A stretch of 64,000 bases of DNA, from assembly GCF_024713945.1 (NCBI RefSeq), contig NC_134686.1, positions 954,001 to 1,018,000 of the forward strand, given 5' to 3'. The first letter of the stretch is position 1. Every line of letters starts with the position of its first letter. The notes beneath the pieces are model-generated. The model saw only the letters and a list, made by a program, of their open reading frames with translations. It was not told where the DNA came from and made no database searches. Source of the stretch: Dermatophagoides farinae (lineage: Eukaryota; Arthropoda; Arachnida; Sarcoptiformes; Pyroglyphidae). Below, piece after piece: positions 12,207 to 22,972 of this stretch. Position numbers and translations under genes: made by a program.

Positions 12207-15163
12207 GATACCAAAATAATTTTTTATCCACACACAAAAAAAAACAAACAAACACACAAGATTTTTTATTTCTGGAAGATGATCTGAAATGATTAATTCA
12301 ATTCAATTCAAAAAAAACATGAAATATTCGGCTATTTATACCGTCCGTTGATAAGTTCTTTACTTTCTTTCTTTTGGTCAATCAAGAGCAGCATTATTAT
12401 ATCTCGAAAAAAAACTGACCAACCAAGTTCAAGTTAACATCACAACAACAGCAACAACAAGAATTGTACCCTTATTCATGATTATATAATGGAAAAAAAA
12501 TGAACTGGTTTTTTTTCCAATATAATGATGATGATCATAAGTGGATATGTCCAGTAATATAATAACCAGTTTTTATTTCCATTATTATTCATTCCTAAGT
12601 ATGAAAGAAGAAGAAGAAGAAGAAGAAAATTCTATTGAAAATACAAAGACTTGTTTTTTTTGTCCATTTTAATTTATATATATTTTGAATGATAATTTTT
12701 CTAACAAATGAAAATGTGAATTGATTCCAGATTCGAACACCATATATATATATACTCATTATTATCATTGAAAGGCCAATGAACGAATGTGAATCCATTT
12801 GGAATTTGGAAAAAAAAATAAAAGAAAAAAATCTTCATCACGATTTTATTATTATTATTGATGGGTTAGGTCGAACAGTAAAGTTCAAAGTTCATGCATT
12901 ATTTTTTTTTTATTTAATATTTGATTGATTGACTGATTGATTGGGCAAAATATATTTCATTGATTGAACATGAAATAAAAAAATAATGTTTAAAGGTTAA
13001 AGACCCTTTTTTTATAAAAAAAAATCTTGATATCAGATAAGCAATAAACTTGTTGTATATGTATGTATGTATGTATGTAGATGGATAAAATTCATTGATT
13101 GATTGATTCAAGTTTGATCGATCAAAATTCGAATTGGTATTTTAATGTTGCCAAACAAAAGACCAAAACGAAATCACAAAAAAAGCAATTTTTAATCTTG
13201 ATTGATAAATCATCATCATAATCAAGACGGTTATTCTTAAAAGAATTATTGATCGAAAAATTTTACGAATCACTATTGTTGATGATGATAATGATGCTAA
13301 ACTGTTTTTTTTTGTACTCCACAATAAAAAAAACGATAAATTTTCATTGTTAAAATTTGAAAGAGAAAGAAAGGAAAAAAAGGTGCAAAAAAAATCGATG
13401 TTCAAGATTTGACAACACACCATTCATTCATTCATTTATAGTTATTTTTTGGTGGGAGATAAAATAAAAAAATTTTCAAATTTAACGGGTTTTTTCACCA
13501 TTTTGTCAGTGTGTGTGTATTTCAAATTGTTCATTCTTATTCTTTAATTTATTAAAAAGAATCGTTGATGAATATTGTGTGTATATTTCACATACACACA
13601 CACACACACATACACACACTTTTTTTTGTAGTGATGCGCCTGAAATCATCAAATCAAATTCTATAGAAATGAAAAGAATCCATTAAAACGTTTTTTTTTT
13701 TTGCTGGTTATTCCCAATGTTTTTAATGGATCTCAATCGTAATTTTTCCACTTTGCTATTGTGTGTGTGTGTGTGTGTGAAAAAAAATTTTTATTTCATT
13801 TCATTCTCATCCTAGTTGAAAATTCTTATTTTGTTGTTGTCATCATCGTCGTCGTCGTCGTCGTCGTCGTCGTTTGATTGAAGCAATAATCGTTGAATTT
13901 ATTTGGTTCGATTATTTCTTTTTTTTTTGCTATATCTAATGACGACGACTACGATGAAAAAGATTCGAATCTTTGAATCTAAACTGGAACACTTTAATAT
14001 CAATTGTTCAAGTATGTGTGTGTGTGTGTGATGAGAAAATAAAAAACTTTTAAAAGGATTTACATGTTTATTTGGGTTATATTTTGGATCGAAAATGACT
14101 GTGTATATACCTGGTTGTCTACTACTACTACTACCACCAGTGAAGCTCTTGAAAAACTTTGAAACATAACGATAATCATGATGATGATGTTAATGAGAAT
14201 CATAATAAAGACTACTATTTTTACTTATTAGAAAATTTTTTTCTTCTGCTTTTATATAATACAATTCACCCCATCATTATTCATAATGAAACGATCATCT
14301 TTTTTTTGTTTTTTTTTTTTGTTTTTTTGGTTCATTAATTTTGGCAAGAATTGTTCTATGAATTGGTTAATTATTCTTATTCATTAACGGCAAAAAAAAT
14401 GAAGATTTTTTTGTGTTGCATAATTCTCCACCTTTTTTTGTCGAACAAAAAAAAACAGCAACATCATTCGAATGAACTGGTCGTGTTTTTTTTTTTTGTT
14501 TCGGTGTAGTTTAGTGATGAACTTTATTCATTATGTTCGAAACATTGGCCACAAAAAAATGAATGAATGAATGATGGTCATGATTTTTTTTTCTGATGCA
14601 GATGTAAAGCTGTGTGCTTCTTACATATAAATTAAAAAGAAAAGATTGACCATCATCATATACAGGAAAAAAAAATTAGTTTTTTTCTCCGCCACCAAAC
14701 AACACCCTGCAAAAAAAAATCAAAGCAGGTTAGATGATGACCACACAAATCATCAAACAATTTAACGGTGTAAAACTGATTTTTCTTTTTTTTATTCTCC
14801 AAAATTAGAAAAAAAACCACTCTTTCTGAGTGGTTTTTTTTTCTCATTTCAATCACGGTTTGACCTTAACGGATTAAATTGGCCATTTTATGACAGGGCA
14901 ACAAAGCAAAAAAAAGATTAAAATAGCTCGGCATTACAAACACACCATCATCATCATCTTGGTTTTTTTATGGAAATTTTTTTTCTGTTTTTTTTAAAAA
15001 AAATACGGAAATGTTTTTTTCGTGTGTTATTTGAAAATTAAAAAAAAAAATAGTCTGGTCATTCAAGGATTCTTTTTTTTATGTTTGAGTGTGTGTGTGC
15101 GTGTGCATGGGATTTTTGTTTGTTTGTTTGTTTGTTTGATTCCAGGTTTTTTTTTGTTTCAGC
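12207..15163. other. Spacer, repeat-rich, with one exon-like stretch
   Basis: No complete gene is recognised. Repeats include (GAA)n near 12606-12628, (ATGT)n near 13061-13078, (CA)n near 13592-13612, (GT)n near 13760-13778, (CGT)n near 13848-13873 and (TTTG)n near 15117-15138. On the minus strand, 14160-14113 is less repetitive and ends in a splice-donor-like sequence, with a TATAAAAG box upstream (14255-14248). Confidence 0.55.
13848..13873. repeat. (CGT)n trinucleotide microsatellite
   Basis: About eight copies of a GTC/CGT unit, matching the tract at 56-80. Confidence 0.9.
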
Positions 15164-15666
15164 TCAAAAATAATTTCGATTAGTAATGAAACGAAGACTA
15201 AATCGTAGTACCATAAAAGCCGATAATGTAAACACTAAACCAGCTGGCATAAATTTTCCCGATTTATAGAAACGATATCCCATTAATCCGGCTAATGCCA
15301 ATGAAGATGCTTTTGATTTTTTTTTCGAATGAAAAATGAAAAATTAAATATGATTAAAAACAAAATAAAATGAAATAATTTTACCACAAACGTACCTAAT
15401 AAAAGATGATAATGTCTTGGATTTGCCGATGTAAAATAGGCACCAACACCAAGTACAGCGCCGAAACCTAATCCGGCAATCAATGATGGAACACTACCAG
15501 CTTTTGCATAGCCAATAATACCACCTAATGCTACAATGCATGCATAACCGATGCTTAAAAAATCTGCAGGCATTTTCAATCCGAAAAAATTATTCGATTC
15601 AAATGTATCCACTGTTTCAATAACACCAGTACGAGTTGTCGTATTCAAAAGACTATTGTCAACCAT
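15164..15666 (-). CDS. TMEM14C: TMEM14 family membrane protein, 2 exons
   Basis: Exons 15666-15396 and 15309-15164 (87-bp intron, phase 1) give 138 aa. After about 30 polar residues come hydrophobic, Gly-rich helices with the TMEM14 hallmarks: [21 protein letters not shown], then [13 protein letters not shown], then [11 protein letters not shown]. Exon 2 adds [17 protein letters not shown] and [20 protein letters not shown], giving three to four membrane segments. TMEM14C is a mitochondrial inner-membrane protein needed for porphyrin import in vertebrate haem synthesis. Whether this mite copy is TMEM14A or C in function cannot be told from sequence. The N-terminal extension may serve as a targeting region. 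The gene is divergent from PPP1R8 with only 255 bp between starts. Confidence 0.9.
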
Positions 15667-15921
15667 TTGTTGATTGTTGTTGTTGATAATAATAATAATT
15701 TTATATTATTTTATCAACAAAAAAAAATTTTTTTACTTTGTCTAAAAATTTACTCCAGTAATAAAAAAATAAAAATGTAAACACCTTGACAATTATTGAT
15801 TGTAATGCCATCTATCGGATTATCATTGTCAATGGATGACAAGAAAAAAATGTATAAACACAAGAATAAATCAGAATTTTTTTTTGTTTTGTTTACCAAA
15901 GATCGATGTTTCTAATAACTC
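15667..15921. promoter_or_regulatory. Divergent promoter region, TMEM14 / PPP1R8
   Basis: These 255 bp separate two divergently transcribed start codons, so both 5' leaders and core promoters must lie here unless leader introns exist. The DNA is AT-rich, with an A-run then T-run near 15720-15735. I can name no specific factor site. Confidence 0.5.
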
Positions 15922-17312
15922 ATGATGGATCCATCATTGTCCAACTATAAAGTACCATCATGGTTTGTTTATCATTTAAAAAAATAAATAAATAAATTAA
16001 TCGATTCTTTTTCTTCGATTTTAATCGTAGGGCTGGAATTCCACCACCTGGCCATCATTTGGATGTTATGAAAGATGGAAAATTGGTTCAGGTTTGTTTT
16101 TATGATTATTTCTCATTTAACATTTCCAATTTCCAACAGGCATCCATGTAGCAATTTGATGTAGAAATTTTTTTTTTGTTTTTTTTCCGTTCGATTTTCT
16201 ACACAATCGATGATGCCCAGAATAATTGATGAACATTTTTGTATCAGCTTTCATCATTAAGTTATCCACATATGATGATTGAATATAGCTTGTTTCAAAT
16301 ATATTTTTTTTCGTTCTATCTTCTCTCGTAGAAACTCATGATTGATGAAAAAAATCATTATTTATTTGGCCGAAATTTATCCATGACAGATTTCTGTATT
16401 GATCATGCTTCATGTTCACGTGTTCATGCTGCTTTAGTTTATCATAAAAATTTGGAACGTTTTTTTCTAGTCGATCTTGGCTCAACACATGGCTCATTTA
16501 TTGGTTCAATTCGAATCGAAGCAAATAGTCCAACACAACTTCCCATTGATTCTTGTTTTCATTTTGGTGCATCGACAAGAAATTATGTTCTACGTGAAAA
16601 GCCTAAAAAACAACAAATGAAAGGCGATGAAGATGAAACACAGATATCATTACCGGATTGTGAAAATGAAATCGATCATCTGACCGAATATAATACGGCA
16701 CAAAATCGTCGTGTCAGTATGTTAGGTGTATCTGAAACTGATGATATGAAACCAGCTAAAGCTAATAAACGTAAATCAGTTCAATTTTATGGTGATGATG
16801 AAATAATCAATCCTGAAGATGTTGATCCAAATGTTGGAAAATTTCGTAATCTAGTACAAACATCGATTATACCATCCAATAATAGTGGCATTAAACGAAT
16901 GAAAATACAAAATTCATCATCATCTTCATCATTATATTCTAATTTATTTAAAGAATCATTTTTTCATCGAATCAATACATCTGATCAGCCAAGTACTTCG
17001 GTTGCTACTTCATCATCATCATCACATACATTGTTGCAAAAAAATTGTTCATTAGGCATACAATTACCGAATCCAGCACCAGATATCGATAATGACGACA
17101 ACGACGACAATGATGATGATAACAACGTTGATAAACTAATTGGACCTATTCCGGCAGTACCAACAAAATCAAAATCATCTGTCCATTCTGAATCGACAAT
17201 TTCATTGTATGATGTTGAAGAAGATTTTGCCGATGAAAAAGAAAAGAAAAAGAAATATGCAAAAGAAGCATGGCCAGGACATGAAAAAACTACATCATTG
17301 ACTAATTTTTGA
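15922..17312 (+). CDS. PPP1R8: Nuclear inhibitor of protein phosphatase 1 (NIPP1/PPP1R8), 3 exons
   Basis: Exons 15922-15962, 16031-16091 and 16332-17312 (introns of 68 and 240 bp) give 360 aa, close to human NIPP1 (351). An FHA domain spans about residues 35-120 with GRN at 47-49, SRVH at 63-66 and STHG at 85-88, the residues that bind phosphothreonine partners. A PP1-docking RVxF-type motif (KSVQF) is at 182-186. The strongly conserved DDEIINPEDVDP follows. The C-terminus has the family signature KKKKYAKEAWPG. NIPP1 holds PP1 in nuclear speckles and works in pre-mRNA splicing and Polycomb repression. The 190-330 region carries Ser, Asn and Asp runs typical of this genome. A second in-frame ATG three bases later could also serve as start. 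Confidence 0.95.
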
Positions 17313-17932
17313 TTCCAAAGCAAAAGAAAAAAAAGAAAGAAGAATTGTGAATAAAATTTAAATTTTCTCGAAAAACTTTACGGAAATTTTTTTTAAGAAC
17401 AACAAAAAAAAGTTTCCAAGAAAAGGATGAGCACGCAAGCGTGTTTATCCGTGTGTGTGTGTGATATTTTTTTCGTTATCCACAGACAAAGAGAGCCATC
17501 GACTCACACATTTCACTCAACGTCGTAATCGTTGTCGATGTTTTTTTTGTTTGTTTGTTTCAGTGTTGGCAAACGCGTTTTTTTGCTCTGTACTACAACA
17601 ATTTTTTAGAACATTCTTTTTTTGGAACTAGTTCCAAATTGTTTTGTTGGCCAAAAAAAAAAAAAAATTTTTTTCCCACACACAATATCTTGGTATGTTT
17701 TTTGATGTGAATAGATTATTGATTGATTGAATAATTTTTTTTTCTCTCTCCCATCATCATATAGAAAGAAAGAATCCAGTGATTGATTTTCACCGGCAAA
17801 TTAAATTTTTTTTTTTTGCTAATTTTTTCCCATTTTTAACTACACGTGTTTCTTAATTGGAAACAGAAAGTTGATAAATAAAAAAAAAGAAGAGATCGTA
17901 AAAAAAGTGTTTCATTTTTAAAGCATCCCAAA
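17313..17932. other. Spacer / 3' and 5' UTRs between PPP1R8 and eIF1A
   Basis: It holds an AATAAA at 17350-17355, just after the PPP1R8 stop. Poly-T rich DNA follows, with a pyrimidine-rich AAG at about 17921-17923 that could be the acceptor of a 5' UTR intron of eIF1A. Confidence 0.5.
17350..17355 (+). terminator. Polyadenylation signal, PPP1R8
   Basis: AATAAA lies 38 bp beyond the stop codon in the sense strand. Confidence 0.5.
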
Positions 17933-18382
17933 ATGCCTAAAAACAAAGGTAAGGGAGGTAAAAATCGTCGTCGTGGTAAGAATGAAAATGAAGATGAAAA
18001 ACGTGAATTAGTATTTAAAGAAGATGGCCAAGAATATGCACAAGTGATGCGTATGTTGGGCAATGGCCGTTTAGAGGCGTATTGTTTCGATGGTGTCAAA
18101 CGGTTATGTCATATACGTGGCAAACTTCGTAAAAAGGTGTGGATCAATCAAGGTGATATCATCTTGATTGGTTTACGTGATTATCAGGATACAAAGGCCG
18201 ATGTTATACTCAAATATAATCCGGATGAAGCAAGAAATTTAAAAACGTATGGTGAATTACCTGAAAATGCTCGTATAAATGAAGTTTCATTACGTGAATT
18301 TGGCGAAGATGATGAAGAAGAGGATATTATTGAATTCGGTGATGATGTTGATTCTGTTGGTTCAGATAATGATTTACCATAA
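17933..18382 (+). CDS. EIF1A: Translation initiation factor eIF1A
   Basis: A single coding exon of 149 aa, near the 144-aa length of human eIF1AX. The basic N-terminal tail ([17 protein letters not shown]) is almost invariant in animals. The OB fold covers roughly residues 30-115 with [27 protein letters not shown] and [15 protein letters not shown]. The acidic C-terminal tail ends [13 protein letters not shown], close to other eIF1A tails. The factor sits in the ribosomal A site, promotes scanning and helps choose the start codon with eIF1. The ATG is fixed by homology (CCCAAAATGCC). No odd features beyond the lack of introns in the coding part. Confidence 0.97.
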   Translation: MPKNKGKGGKNRRRGKNENEDEKRELVFKEDGQEYAQVMRMLGNGRLEAYCFDGVKRLCHIRGKLRKKVWINQGDIILIGLRDYQDTKADVILKYNPDEARNLKTYGELPENARINEVSLREFGEDDEEEDIIEFGDDVDSVGSDNDLP

Positions 18383-18985
18383 TGATTTGCAACAACAACA
18401 ACAAGAATATTTTTTTTTTTTTTTGGTCGCCATGCATTTTTCCATCATTATTATTTTTTTCCATGTGCAACCAAATACAACAAACACATGAACACACACA
18501 CACACACATTCATTATAAATCTATTCTATCGATATTCTTGCTTGCTCTCTATTCTTCTCTAGGTATTTGTTTTTTTTTTCATTTTCACACTCTGTTTAAT
18601 TTTCTTACACACAAATTCTAAATGGCTAATAATTATTACACACACACACACTTATTTATCCACCCCCCAAAAAAAAAATTTAAATTTTGCTTAAAAATTT
18701 GTGTAAATGTAAAATGATGTTTGTTTTTTTTCGATTTAAACATTGTTTATTGTAACATTTTTTTTTGTTCGTTCGTTCGATTGAATAAAAAAAATCATTC
18801 AAGAGAAATGATTACGCCATCTTTTGCACAAAAAAAGTAACCATATTCTTAAAAAATTACGTCCTTTATGAATGAATAATATTAATGAGCGGCATGACAA
18901 AAAAAATTCATTGTAATAAAATAAAAATTGCCAAATTCTGTATTCATCATTGATTTCATCATCATTAATAATAATAATAATAAAA
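18383..18985. other. Spacer / 3' UTR of eIF1A
   Basis: It contains (CA)n runs near 18490-18508 and 18638-18651 and an AATAAA at 18784-18789. A short leader rich in ATA repeats precedes SNRPA1. No further gene seen. Confidence 0.6.
18784..18789 (+). terminator. Candidate polyadenylation signal, eIF1A
   Basis: AATAAA lies about 400 bp beyond the stop, following a T-rich 3' UTR. Confidence 0.4.
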
Positions 18986-19705
18986 ATGAAGCTTACTATC
19001 GAATTGGTGGAAGGTGCATTTCAATTCATGAACAAATCTACTGGTGATCGTGAATTAGATCTACGTGATTATAAGATAACAACATTGGAAAATTTGGGCG
19101 CCACATTGGATCAATTTGATGCCATTGATTTTACATCGAACGATATTCGTACATTAGAAAATTTTCCATTATTGAATCGTCTTAAACGTTTATATTTGAG
19201 TAATAATCGTTGTTCAAAAATTGATGAACGTCTTCATGAAACCATTCCCAATTTGGAAACTCTTATAATGATCAATAATCAGCTGGATGAACTTGGTGAT
19301 CTTGATCCATTGAGTGGATTTAAAAAATTAACTACACTTGCATTGATGGGAAATCCAGTATCCACAAAGAAACATTATCGTTTATATGTTATACATCGAA
19401 TTCCATCGATACGTTTATTGGATTTTAAAAAAGTTAAATTACGTGAACGTGAAGAATCCCATAAATTATTTAGCGGTGAAAAAGGAAAACGATTAGAACA
19501 TGAAATTGGTATTAAATCGAAAACATTCGTTCCAGGTGGTGGTGGTGCCGTTATTCAACCAAATACTAATCAACGAAAACAGCTTACAACCGAAGAGGTT
19601 CAAGCTATTAAACAAGCTATTTCAAAGGCCAATACATTGGAAGAGATGGAACGTTTGAAATTGTTGTTGAAACAAGGTTATATACCAAATAGTAATAATC
19701 AATAA
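18986..19705 (+). CDS. SNRPA1: U2 snRNP protein A' (U2A')
   Basis: One coding exon of 239 aa (human 255). The ATG at 18986 begins MKLTIELVEGAFQFMN, matching the family N-terminus; the frame stays open upstream only through ATA repeats. Leucine-rich repeats cover about residues 20-140: RELDLRDYKIT, FDAIDFTSNDI, LKRLYLSNNRC, LETLIMINNQL and LTTLALMGNPV. The LRR cap KKHYRLYVIHRIPSIRLLDF follows. The tail has the conserved KVKLREREE and the helix TTEEVQAIKQAI near the end. U2A' forms a heterodimer with U2B'' on U2 snRNA stem-loop IV and acts in branch-site recognition. It is convergent with endophilin-B. Confidence 0.96.
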   Translation: MKLTIELVEGAFQFMNKSTGDRELDLRDYKITTLENLGATLDQFDAIDFTSNDIRTLENFPLLNRLKRLYLSNNRCSKIDERLHETIPNLETLIMINNQLDELGDLDPLSGFKKLTTLALMGNPVSTKKHYRLYVIHRIPSIRLLDFKKVKLREREESHKLFSGEKGKRLEHEIGIKSKTFVPGGGGAVIQPNTNQRKQLTTEEVQAIKQAISKANTLEEMERLKLLLKQGYIPNSNNQ

Positions 19706-19747
19706 TCATTATCAATGATGATGGATCTCAATTGTGTATGAAATCAT

Positions 19748-19753
19748 AATAAA
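19748..19753 (+). terminator. Polyadenylation signal, SNRPA1
   Basis: AATAAA lies 43 bp beyond the stop codon, inside the 247-bp gap before the convergent endophilin-B stop. Confidence 0.55.
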
Positions 19754-19952
19754 AACCTCATTTTCTTTTCATTTTCGCAAAAAATCATTCTTTTATAATT
19801 AATGAAAGACAATCCATATGTACAAAATAAAATGATGAATAATAATAATTTGTAGTGTAAATAAATGTCAACTGCAACAAAAAAAAGAAAGGAAAAATCA
19901 AAACACACATGACAACAACATGAAAAATGATCAAATTCAATGAAAATTTTTT

Positions 19953-21750
19953 TTAGTTCAAAATTTCCAAATAAGCAACAGGAACTTTTCCTTTTCGGCC
20001 ATCACTAAGACGTTCACCATACATCCAATCGCTCGTATCATCGATTGATTGTTGTTGATTTTTATGATCAATCAATGTGACGTAAATAATTTCATCGGCT
20101 AATAATGCAAGTTCATCATTAGATTGTGCATAATAAGTATTTAAACATTTTGCACGTCTTTTATTGATTGTTGATGTTGTTGTTGTTGTTGTTGATGATG
20201 ATGATGAACTTAAATCCATTGGAACCGTTGTGGAATTGTTATCGATATTTGTATGATGAATTAAATCAATTGCTTCCATAGCAGTAGCAGCAGAATTATT
20301 GGATGTTGTTCTCATTTTATGATGATTAGATGTCATTTTTATAGTAGCCGGATTGTTTGAATCTTTTAATGTAGCACCACCATCACCACCACCACCACCG
20401 TTGGGAAGTGATTGATCATTCAATGTGGATGATGGTGGTGGTGGTGGTGGTTGATTTATTTCTCGTTGTAAATTAGCCATATGACGAAAACATTGATGAT
20501 AATATTCAATTTGACATTGAGCGAAATCATTCAAACAACGTACATGATTTGCCTATATATGTGTCAATAATATGGATGAAAAACAATTTTTTCATCATCA
20601 TAATCAAATGTCATACCTGAGCACTGGTGATACCTTCAAGCAACAATTTTGTTATTTCAATCTGTCTATCAAATTCTTCTTGACAATGTTTGAGATCACG
20701 TTCAGCCTGTGGTGTCATAGAAAATTGCAAAAAACAAACCAATGAATCATAATTATAATCAACACAAAGAAAAATAAATTGAAAAATAAGCTGATTGAAA
20801 GTGAAAAAAAAATTTGATTATAAACCTCTTCGATCTCATTTTCAATCATTTCTGGTTTAAGTTTTGGCTTTATAATAGAAATTGTAAGCAAAAAGAGTGG
20901 GAAAAAAATAGATAAAAATGATCAAGTTAGTCAAAATGACAAAGATTATCAGATTAGACACATAATATATTTAGAATGTTCAATGTTCATGTAGACTTAC
21001 ATTATTTTGACTATCTTGACTTTTAGCTTTACGAAGACGATTTTTGGCTACATCTAAATCAAGCCGTTTTGTTTCAAGAACTTTACGTTCTTTTGCAATT
21101 GTTTTCATATCTTCATCTAGAAATTTTCTCAATGGAATGATTATAGTACGATAAGCATTTTGTACGAAATCTTTTTCTGCTTGTCCCAATTCAGTCTGAT
21201 GTTTACCCACTTTGACCAATGCTGAACCATATAATGTTGATGGACCGAATGCAATACCAGCATCAATCATATCATTGCCCAAATAATCAAGATTACGTAA
21301 ACGATTATCACGTGATTTGATCAATTCAGTATTTGAACCCATTGTTCGTTCAATCAACATTTCACCATATCTCATATCTATAAAAATAGGAAAAAATTAA
21401 TAAATAAATAACGAATAAAGTAAAATGAAAATACAAACTTGGATTTGGTTGTATAACAGCCTCTAATTTCGATACAATTCTTTCAGTCCATTGTCTATAA
21501 CAATCAGCACGTTCAGCCAGCTGTTCATATTCTGAATCCAATTCAGTACGTTCAGCCGTACCAATTGTTTCTTCTGCATACTGAATACCACCACCATTTG
21601 GAATCATACAGAATAAAAAAATCAGAATCAACAAAAAAAAATGTAAATCGAATATGAAACAAAACAAAAAAAAAATACCTGTTTAGCACGAGTGAAAACA
21701 GTAGTCACATCTGATACAAGATTTTTTAAACTTTTTGTACTAAAATCCAT
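19953..21750 (-). CDS. SH3GLB1: Endophilin-B (BAR + SH3), 6 exons
   Basis: Exons 21750-21679, 21580-21439, 21377-21001, 20867-20826, 20706-20617 and 20552-19953 give 440 aa. Residues 1-24 resemble the amphipathic membrane-inserting helix of endophilins (MDFSTKSLKNLVSDVTTVFT). The BAR domain runs to about 265 with family landmarks GTAERTELDSEYEQL, QPNPN, DYLGNDMIDAGIAFGP, DEDMKTIAKERKVLE and KRLDLDVAKNRLRKAKS. A low-complexity Pro/Gly/Ser/Thr linker (about 275-370) precedes a C-terminal SH3 domain (373-440) with SDWMYGER and GKVPVAYLEILN. The pattern is nearer to SH3GLB than SH3GL endophilin. Endophilin-B bends membranes in autophagosome, endosome and mitochondrial dynamics. An acceptor-like CAG at 21785-21783 suggests a 5' UTR intron. 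Confidence 0.95.
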
Positions 21751-22972
21751 AATGTGATCTCACATCAAGCAATATTTTCAATCTGAAATGTAATGGGAAA
21801 AAAATAAAAATTCACGACACACACACACACAAACAAACTACATATATCAAAACGTGTGAATCATGGATTATCATCCAAAAAAAAGAGAAGATTAGGGCAA
21901 CAAGAAAAAAAAAGTTTTAGGCTCATAGATCAATTGTGTGTGTTTATCGATTGTTGATGGTGTGTGTGTGTGTGTGTAGTTTTATTTTGGAAAATGAGCC
22001 CACCACAAATCAAAAATATTTACAATCAGCCAGATATAACTACACCAAAAAAAAAACACGTAGAGTATATGGCAATTTTTGTTGTTGTTGATGATGTTGA
22101 GAATAAAAATCTTGACAATGTAGACTTTTTGTTCTTATTCTTTTTCTATTTTAGCCAATCACATTTTTTTTGTTCATGATGACGATGATGATATCAACGA
22201 GTTTTTTTTTTGACTTTTTCCTTCTTCTGGTGGTTGTCCATAAGCTTTGTTTGGTTTTTTTTCTTTCATTCGGTTGTTGTTGTTATTGTTTGATTACGAT
22301 GTTATTTTTTTTTTGTCTTTGGTTTTTTTTTCTGGTTAGTGTATGCGCGTGGAAAGTTTTTTGTTTCGCTCTGGTTGATATATACTACAGCATAGGATGT
22401 GTTGTATATGTTGAAAAACGTCGTAGTCGATGATGATGATGATGAAGTTCAAGTTTTGAGAATTTTTTTTCTCTCTCTCTTTTTCACTTCAATTCAATTC
22501 ACTTAGTTACCGCAAGCCAATTTGTCGCTGTTGCAAACAACGATAGAACAATGTCCATAAAAAACATTTTTACAATTAACAATCAGGAATGTTTCAATTA
22601 GCCAGAACCAAAACAAAATAAAAAAATTGCTCATTTCGTCTACAAATTCACACAATTATAACTAATTAGACCAAAAAAAAAAAAATAAACGAAAAAAAAA
22701 TCTACGCATTCAAATAATGATCACGTGATTTTTGTTTCGAATTTTAAATGTCAACAGAAAAAAATATCGATTGTTCAACCATCGATAAATGAATTTGATC
22801 TTTTTCTACAGATTCAAACTAAAAAGCCGGTTAATTTTTTTTTATTTCTAATTTTATTTTTTGAATGATGATGATTGAAAATAAAAAAAAATTTTTCACA
22901 AAATAAAATCTTCAGTGTTTACATCTATTGTAAATGAAAATGAATGATGTTGTTGATTTGGTTCACTTAAAT
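21751..22972. other. Spacer between endophilin-B and the ABC transporter
   Basis: No coding gene seen. It holds the endophilin-B leader and promoter on one side and the ABC-transporter 3' UTR on the other. Repeats: (GT)n at 21961-21979, T-rich tracts and (CT)n near 22472-22482. Confidence 0.6.
22841..22846 (-). terminator. Polyadenylation signal, ABCC4-like gene
   Basis: TTTATT (AATAAA on the minus strand) lies 127 bp beyond the stop codon. Confidence 0.45.

Noticed and set aside
56-13873. TCG/CGT arrays as a CRISPR-like or satellite element
   Set aside because: Units are three bases with no spacers; ordinary microsatellites.
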